DNA of 64,000 bases from Pycnopodia helianthoides. Its lineage: Eukaryota > Echinodermata > Asteroidea > Forcipulatida > Asteriidae. The translations under genes and the position numbers were made by a program. Shown here piece by piece: positions 59,247 to 64,000 of this stretch (position 1 is the first letter of the stretch; each line of letters opens with the position of its first letter). The DNA lies in NCBI GenBank assembly GCA_032158295.1, contig CM063256.1:14802953-14866952 (forward strand). The letters run 5' to 3'. The notes beneath the pieces are model-generated. The model searched no databases, was not told the origin of the DNA, and saw nothing but the letters and a program-made list of their open reading frames with translations.

Positions 59247-59467
59247 ATATGCGATATTCTCGTAAAGGCATGGGGATCGATGACAGCATCATGCCTCAGC
59301 CCCTACAGCGTAATCGCTTCAACGAGGCGCTGATCTCGTACTTTGCCAGGATGGCTCGCTCCGACAGTGACGAGGATGTCATTGACCTGGAGTTTGTTCA
59401 GCAAATGTTGGATAGTGGTGCGAGTATAAGCTGCACAGATAAACATGGACAAACGGTGCTTCATGAG
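59247..59467 (+). CDS. Ankyrin-repeat gene, coding exon 3 (start of ankyrin stack)
   Basis: Two bases completing the split codon plus 73 codons (residues 106-178), after acceptor ccgctag and before donor gtatga. Residues 106-160 are a linker with several acidic residues (ARMARSDSDEDVIDLEFVQQ). From residue 169 the ankyrin consensus begins: DKHGQTVLHE, with the TxLH core. The donor is followed 21 bp later by a 21-bp minisatellite (59489-59825). The open frame through that minisatellite is a different frame from this exon and is not a continuation. Confidence 0.85.
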
Positions 59468-59488
59468 GTATGATGTCCCAGTTGTTAC

Positions 59489-59825
59489 TTTTACTTCAAG
59501 TTCACTAACAGTTACCTCAAGTTCACTAACAGTTACCTCAAGTGCACTAACAGTTACCTCAAGTTCACTAACAGTTACCTCAAGTGCACTAACAGTTACC
59601 TCAAGTTCACTAACAGTTACCTTAAGTGCACTAACAGTTACCTCAAGTTCACTAACAGTTACCTCAAGCGCACTAACAGTTACCTCAAGTTCACTAACAG
59701 TTACCTCAAGTTCACTAACAGTTACCTCAAGTGCACTAACAGTTACCTCAAGTTCACTAACAGTTACCTCAAGTGCACTAACAGTTACCTCAAGTGCACT
59801 AACAGTTACTTCAAGTACACTCGGA
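59489..59825 (+). repeat. 21-bp minisatellite with two alternating unit types
   Basis: About 16 units of TTCACTAACAGTTACCTCAA or the same with TGCACT, starting 21 bp after the exon 3 donor. The open frame across it (Ser-Leu-Thr-Val-Thr repeats) is out of frame with the exon. Confidence 0.95.
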
Positions 59826-59904
59826 GTAACTGCAAGAACACCACAGTTACCTAGAATACATTTACAGAGTCCATAAGCTTATTGAAAAAGTTATTATTAT
59901 TATA

Positions 59905-60185
59905 TTTCTGGTAATGAAACAAAAAATACCTCATAAGTGAACTTATTCACTATAGCTCACAAGCCTGAGGAAACCTCGATAATTGTTATGGGTTTCTTTT
60001 ACATGCACTACCAATCCTTGTAAACGGGCCTATACAGCTTAATGTCCCATCCGAAGGACAAAGCAATTATGGTAAAGCATCTTGCTCAAGAACACAGTGC
60101 CACGACCGGGACTCGAACCCACACTCTACTGATCAGAAACACCAGAGCTTGAGTCCGGTGCTCCTAACCACTCAGCCACAACACA
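59905..60185 (-). mobile_element. tRNA-Leu-like SINE, copy 2 (ankyrin-gene intron 3)
   Basis: Reverse strand: 'gtggctgagtggttaggagc', 'gggttcgagtcccgg', then the same body as copy 1, ending at a (TTA)n tract. Confidence 0.8.
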
Positions 60186-60372
60186 TATCTGTGTCGAGAA
60201 GATGATGTTTTAGATGTTGGAAGAAACACCCTATAACAGAAATACCCCAAATAATAGGTATAGGGACTGAAAACGTAATCCATACGGAAGGCTCAGTCTA
60301 ATATAGAATTTAAACCAGAATCCACTCAGCAAAGGTCTTCACCCTTGAAACCGTTTGTATGTTATTCTGCAG

Positions 60373-60532
60373 GCTGTAAGGGCATGGGAGACAGATGTTG
60401 CATTGTTTCTACTGGCTAGGGGAGCTAAGGTGAACCAGAAAGATCGCTTCGGTCGAGCCCCCCTCCATGTAGCTGCAGCGGTCAACTACCCTGAGATGGT
60501 GATGATGCTGCTAGACAATGACTTTGAAAACG
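60373..60532 (+). CDS. Ankyrin-repeat gene, coding exon 4
   Basis: 53 codons plus one base (residues 179-231), between acceptor attctgcag and donor gtgagg. It completes repeat 1 (AVRAWETDVALFLLARGAKVN) and encodes most of repeat 2 (KDRFGRAPLHVAAAVNYPEM, then VMMLLDN). The G-x-x-PLHVAA core and the following helix LL are typical of ankyrin repeats. The last base joins exon 5 to make Ala 232. Confidence 0.9.
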
Positions 60533-60562
60533 GTGAGGATGTTAGATTCCTTTCAGTGAAAT

Positions 60563-60571
60563 GTCATTATT

Positions 60572-60602
<31 letters not shown>

Positions 60603-60735
60603 TTATTATGATTATATGATTTTTTTGTTTATGCAATTTGATGTACGTCACATAGAGCCGGATCCGGACTATGGATCTGAGACGCTAAAGGGGAGATTAT
60701 TATTATTATTATTATTATTGTTATTATTATCATCA
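60563..60735 (+). repeat. Two (TTA)n tracts
   Basis: 60563-60613 and 60699-60735, both in intron 4 of the ankyrin gene. Confidence 0.9.
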
Positions 60736-60880
60736 TTATTTCATTTTATCACAGCAGGCAAAGGAAAGATCACATTTTTCTTTGTGCCGTTAACTCCTCG
60801 AGCCGGGCTCGTCCCGTAGCCTTAGATCTCAAGGGTCTTTCTCAGGATCCTCGCTGTTCCCAAAAGCGCCGTCTTCTGGT

Positions 60881-61215
60881 ATCTTTCTGGTAATAAAACA
60901 AAGGATGCCTCATAAGTGAACTTAACCACTGTAGCTCGTAAGCCTGAGGAACAAGGGTGCTTGCTATGTGAACCAGAGACACCGGGGTTTAACCCCCAAC
61001 TCTTCCATGATCAGTGTTCTGGGTTCTTTTACGTGCACTACCAATCCTAGTACATGGAAACCTACGGCTTAATGTCCCAACCGAAGGGCAAAGCAATTAT
61101 GGTAAAGTATCTTGGTCAAGGACACAAGTGCCAAGGCCGGGGCTCGAATCCACACTCTGCCGATCAGCAACACCAGAGGTTAAATCCGTTGCTCTTAACC
61201 ACTCGGCCATGACAC
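60881..61215 (-). mobile_element. tRNA-Leu-like SINE, copy 3 (ankyrin-gene intron 4)
   Basis: Reverse strand: 'atggccgagtggttaagagc', B box 'ggattcgagccccgg', body through 'ctcataagtgaac'. Slightly longer than copy 2. Confidence 0.8.
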
Positions 61216-61428
61216 GCCAGCTTCCTTAGGAGTAAAATCACCAAAAAGGTTTGACGCGTGCAGGTGGCATGCATGCTTGAAGAGCACTCCAACAAATGAA
61301 AAATTTACCCCCCCCCCAAAAAAAAAAATAGAAATAGAATGTGCAGGCATGTTCTGACATCAAAAGAAAGGGTATCGATCGTAACCTTTTTGACAAGTTT
61401 GGTTATTTTCTTGTTGTTTCTCTTACAG

Positions 61429-61590
61429 CGGACATTGAAACTTTGACAGATGGAGAAAATCAGACACCGTTGCATTTTGCCGCTCGCAATGACGCCAATT
61501 TGGCTTTGAAAACCTTACTGAAACAAGGCGCTGATCTCCATGCAAAAGACTATAAGGGAAGAACACCTCTTCAAGTTGCCGCCGAGTTGG
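61429..61590 (+). CDS. Ankyrin-repeat gene, coding exon 5
   Basis: Two bases plus 53 codons plus one base (residues 233-285), between acceptor tctcttacag and donor gttaga. It encodes repeat 3 (GENQTPLHFAARNDANLALK then LLKQGADLHAKD) and the start of repeat 4 (YKGRTPLQVAAEL). TPLHFAAR and GADLHAKD are textbook ankyrin motifs. Phase 1 exit joins exon 6 to make Asp 286. Confidence 0.92.
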
Positions 61591-61639
61591 GTTAGAAAAA
61601 CACTTATTTGATTTTTTCCTTCACGGAAAACAGAGTTCT

Positions 61640-61834
61640 GGGCCCAATTTCATAGAGCTGCTTAAGCAGAAAATATTGCTGAACAATGTTTTGCTTAGCA
61701 GAAATGAGCAGGATACCAGTCACAAATTGTACATGTGACAGGTTAGTTTGGCTGGTAACCTTATTCTGCTAAGCATAATTTTGTTGTGCTTAGCTAGTTT
61801 TTGTGTTTATAAGCAGCTCTATGAAATTGGGCCC
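61640..61834. mobile_element. Family E copy 7
   Basis: 195 bp with perfect GGGCCCAATTTCATAGAGCT ends in inverse orientation; lies 50 bp downstream of exon 5 of the ankyrin gene. Confidence 0.85.
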
Positions 61835-62728
61835 TGCCAACAGTTGTCGGTGCCGGAAAACCTGCCCGGCACTTGGGATTCCCCAACCACCACTGGCAGA
61901 ATATTTCTCTTGTTTCCAACCACCACACATTTTCCAAATTCTTAAATTCCACTTGCAATTTCCTTTCAGAGGTTTTTCAACGAAATGTACGATTGGGTAT
62001 TTACCAGTAAAAATGGTATCCGAAGCCATGAATTTTGAGTACTTCTTTAATTCGAGTCTATATATATGATCTACCGCGTAACTGATCCATCTCGCAATGG
62101 TTTCCAGGGAAACATTTTTCCACACTCAAAGTTAGTGTAAATGGCGTCAATCAAGATTTTTCAAAGTCAGAGTTTTTTGGTCTGAGGATATGTCATGATT
62201 TTATAAAAGGGCTCCAAGGTCAAATTCAGTTCTGTGTTTCACTCAATCTCCAATAGATAGAGTCCTCATGAAGTTTAAGACAAAATTACAAGTCTCTGAC
62301 CTTGCGTTAAAACAGTGTAAAACCCCAGTGTTAGATACCCTTCAAGTGCGATTTTTGTCAAAATCCTAAAATGTTCGATGATGTTCCATTTAAAATATAT
62401 GGTCTTTCTGTTATCTTAAAGGGAAGTTTTAGTCCACTCCTGAATTTTGATGAGAATCAAAACGGCATTGAGTGACTTTTTGACAGGCACAAAAATTCCC
62501 TCTTTGGAATGTACAGACTCATTTGTTTTTTGATGTTTTCACGTTTAAATTTTCGCTTATTAAAGAGTATCAAATATAATTGCTCCATTTTAAGGTGAGG
62601 TTGGTTGTAATTTGTTTCCCCACTTGCATGCGGACTCTGTCTATTGGAAAATGAGTGCATCATAACACTGAGTCTGACCTTGGAGCCCCTCTTAAAGGCC
62701 TTTCAATTTTCTATCGTCATTCTTACAG
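61835..62728. other. Ankyrin-gene intron 5, distal part
   Basis: No element copy recognised after the family E element; unique sequence up to the exon 6 acceptor. Confidence 0.5.
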
Positions 62729-62838
62729 ATCGCAGTGAAACAGCCAGGCAGCTTCTTGAGCTTGGATCCGACGCATCAGACGTAGATAAATCCGGCCAGT
62801 CGTCACTGGTGTTACTCATTAGCAAGATGCCTGCTGTT
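62729..62838 (+). CDS. Ankyrin-repeat gene, coding exon 6
   Basis: Two bases plus 36 codons (residues 287-322), between acceptor attcttacag and donor gtaagt. It completes repeat 4 (SETARQLLELGSDASDVD) and encodes a degenerate or terminal repeat 5 (DKSGQSSLVLLISKMPAV), where the usual TPLH core is replaced by SSLVLL. This degeneration suggests the C-terminal cap of the stack. Exit phase is 0, which fits both the real exon 7 and the truncated copy at 63350. Confidence 0.82.
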
Positions 62839-63349
62839 GTAAGTAACATGTCAGCCAGGCTTATTGATTGATATAGTGTCTCGTCGTGACTTCCGCTTTT
62901 TCTACTGCCCGGTTAACCGTGCCACCACGACTGCTAAAAAAGGAAGTCGCAATTATTTGCCTCGTGTACTAAATGTGTCATGACGACATAATGTACTTAC
63001 GAAACACAATCCTTCTTGACGAAACCGTTATTGCTCCATGATTAAATGCACAGTCCCTGAACTGTGCATTCATTCATGAGTTGCTTACTGCAATGGCGTC
63101 CACTGCAATGCATACTTTACATTTCAGCCTGACTTTTACAATCTTAAAAGTATACTGCAAAGCATCCAGGGTAGCAAAAAAAAGTCGCAACTAGTTCAAA
63201 GTCGAGACAAATTGAAGTGCGGCTAGTATAGTCGGGTAGTGAATTCCACAAGTCGCCCAGGCCTAACATTGACTCTTCTCTTGAGTCTGTTTGATCATTT
63301 TCTTCCTCAGTTTGGATCTGTCTCTTCACTCTATTTGTTTAATTTTCAG

Positions 63350-63460
63350 GCAAAAGAAGGATTAGGCCAGTTTAGTCAGTACTTTCCCGAGCCCTGTGAA
63401 AAAAAAAACACAGGCAAATCACTCGGGTGGTATTTGAACCCACGACCTTTGCTTTGTTAG
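63350..63460 (+). pseudogene. Truncated duplicate of ankyrin-gene exon 7
   Basis: A copy of the exon 7 acceptor and its first 24 bases (AKEGLGQF, one D-to-G change) lies in intron 6. After the shared part the sequence diverges, has no donor equivalent, and runs open to a stop at 63458-63460. If spliced from exon 6 in phase 0 it would act as an alternative terminal exon, ending the protein straight after the ankyrin stack. The downstream part of this frame reads into a tRNA-like SINE. Confidence 0.6.
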
Positions 63461-63496
63461 GGCAGATGTCTTACCACTAGACCACCGAGCTAGCCC
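63425..63496 (-). mobile_element. tRNA-derived SINE head or fragment
   Basis: On the minus strand there is an A-box-like stretch (gctcggtggtctagtggtaa) and a B box (gggttcaaatac) about 45 bases downstream. The 5' and 3' acceptor-stem halves do not pair, so it is a SINE head or degenerate tRNA copy and not a working tRNA gene. Confidence 0.6.
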
Positions 63497-63724
63497 AATA
63501 GGTAGTTCGAATCCTTGGCAGCGAGTACTGCAACGATTTAATAGATGGATAGATGTTAATATCTATTAGTTCAAAGTCGTGACAAATTGAAGCGCAACTA
63601 GTATAGTCGGGTGGTGAATTTCACAAGTCGCCCAGGCCTAACATTGACTCTTGTCTTGAGTGTGTTTGATCGTTTCCTTCCTCAGTTTGGACCTGTCTCT
63701 TCACTTATTTTGTTTAATTTTCAG

Positions 63725-63844
63725 GCAAAAGAAGGCTTAGACCAGTTTCATCGGTGTGACCGGGCTAATCGAAAGCAGTACTATGACCATCATTTTGTGG
63801 AGCCGATCGGCCCTGACGATCCCAAGCCAAAATCAAGATCTGCT
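63725..63844 (+). CDS. Ankyrin-repeat gene, coding exon 7
   Basis: 40 codons (residues 323-362), after acceptor taattttcag and before a perfect donor gtaagt. It encodes AKEGLDQFHRCDRANRKQYY, then FVEPIGPDDPKPKSRSA. The segment is not an ankyrin repeat. DQFxxxDRANRKQYY looks like a conserved post-ankyrin linker of the kind found in TRPA-like proteins, which is from memory of the family and needs a search. The acceptor and first 24 bases of this exon are duplicated 375 bp upstream (63192-63373). Confidence 0.8.
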
Positions 63845-63956
63845 GTAAGTTTAACTTCTGGCCTATCATCAAAGTACAAGTTTACTCAGTCACACTGAGT
63901 CACATCTGTTTTGTCATACTCAATAGTCTGGTTATAACGCTTTAGAAACATACATA

Positions 63957-64000
63957 TTAAAGGGACAGTACACGTTTGGTAATGACTCTGAAAATTAATG
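63957..64000 (+). mobile_element. Start of another TTAA miniature element, cut by window end
   Basis: TTAAAGGGACAGTACACGTTTGG matches the end type of families C and D. The remainder lies outside the window, in intron 7 of the ankyrin gene. Confidence 0.55.

Larger units (their letters stand above)
63192..63748 (+). repeat. Tandem duplication around exon 7 acceptor (two units, 375-bp offset)
   Basis: 63192-63373 and 63567-63748 are about 182 bp each and clearly homologous. Each includes intron sequence, the polypyrimidine tract, the AG and the first 24 exon bases. Only the downstream unit continues into the full exon. The spacer contains a tRNA-derived SINE on the minus strand. Confidence 0.85.
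52337..64000 (+). other. Ankyrin-repeat gene locus, 5' part (seven coding exons)
   Basis: Seven exons joined through GT-AG sites give 1086 nt, exactly 362 codons, with every junction phase matching (0, 1, 0, 1, 1, 0, 0). The predicted protein has a Lys/Arg- and Ser-rich N-terminus (1-105), an acidic linker (106-168), about four and a half ankyrin repeats (169-322) and a conserved-looking segment AKEGLDQFHRCDRANRKQYY (323-342). Ankyrin stacks followed by this kind of linker occur in TRPA-like channels, and I consider that the best guess. The membrane part would lie past the window, so the guess is untested. An acceptor at 52335-52336 just before the ATG exon indicates at least one upstream 5' UTR exon, not identified. 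Confidence 0.8.

Noticed and set aside
59489..59825. CRISPR-like array
   Set aside because: Units are head to tail with no unique spacers, in a eukaryotic intron.
59445..59876. 143-codon Ser/Thr/Val/Leu-rich repeat protein
   Set aside because: It is the minisatellite read in a frame different from exon 3; the exon ends at a donor at 59467.

Overview
The window is animal nuclear DNA: AT-rich, with large introns, GT-AG splice sites and very many short transposable elements. The repeat content (GGGCCC-ended hairpin elements, TTAA-flanked miniature elements, tRNA-derived SINEs) together with a clear NOL4 orthologue suggests a marine invertebrate deuterostome, most plausibly an echinoderm such as a sea star. 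The species call is inference.

Two protein-coding genes are visible, and both run off the window. (1) Minus strand, 1-29145: the 5' part of a NOL4 (nucleolar protein 4) orthologue. It has three coding exons (28879-29145, 2980-3120, 104-376) that join in frame to 227 residues. Intron 1 is about 25.8 kb and intron 2 about 2.6 kb; the rest of the gene lies beyond base 1. (2) Plus strand, 52337-64000: the 5' part of an ankyrin-repeat gene. Seven coding exons (52355-52555, 53636-53747, 59247-59467, 60373-60532, 61429-61590, 62729-62838, 63725-63844) have matching splice phases and join to exactly 362 codons. It continues past base 64000. The ankyrin stack and the segment after it are compatible with a TRPA-like channel N-terminus, but no channel domain is in view.

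The genes do not overlap and both point out of the window. The 29.1-52.3 kb space between them has no gene I can support. It holds the presumed NOL4 promoter, a CpG-rich stretch, tandem repeats and dozens of miniature elements. NOL4 intron 1 and the ankyrin-gene introns are filled with the same families.

The most distinctive content is the repeat landscape. Several families of TTAA-bounded elements of about 340-400 bp have different ends but share a central block containing TCACGAGAAAATAGTGAAAA. At least four elements sit inside other elements, and the empty target can be read from sibling copies (TTAA for three, TA for one). Others include a foldback element with a telomere-like core next to NOL4 exon 2, a near-perfect 47-bp-arm hairpin, a tandem duplication that copied the acceptor and 5' part of ankyrin-gene exon 7, a two-letter 21-bp minisatellite just after an exon, and a tRNA-Leu-like SINE in two successive introns of the ankyrin gene. 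No CRISPR array, operon, rRNA or functional tRNA was found.
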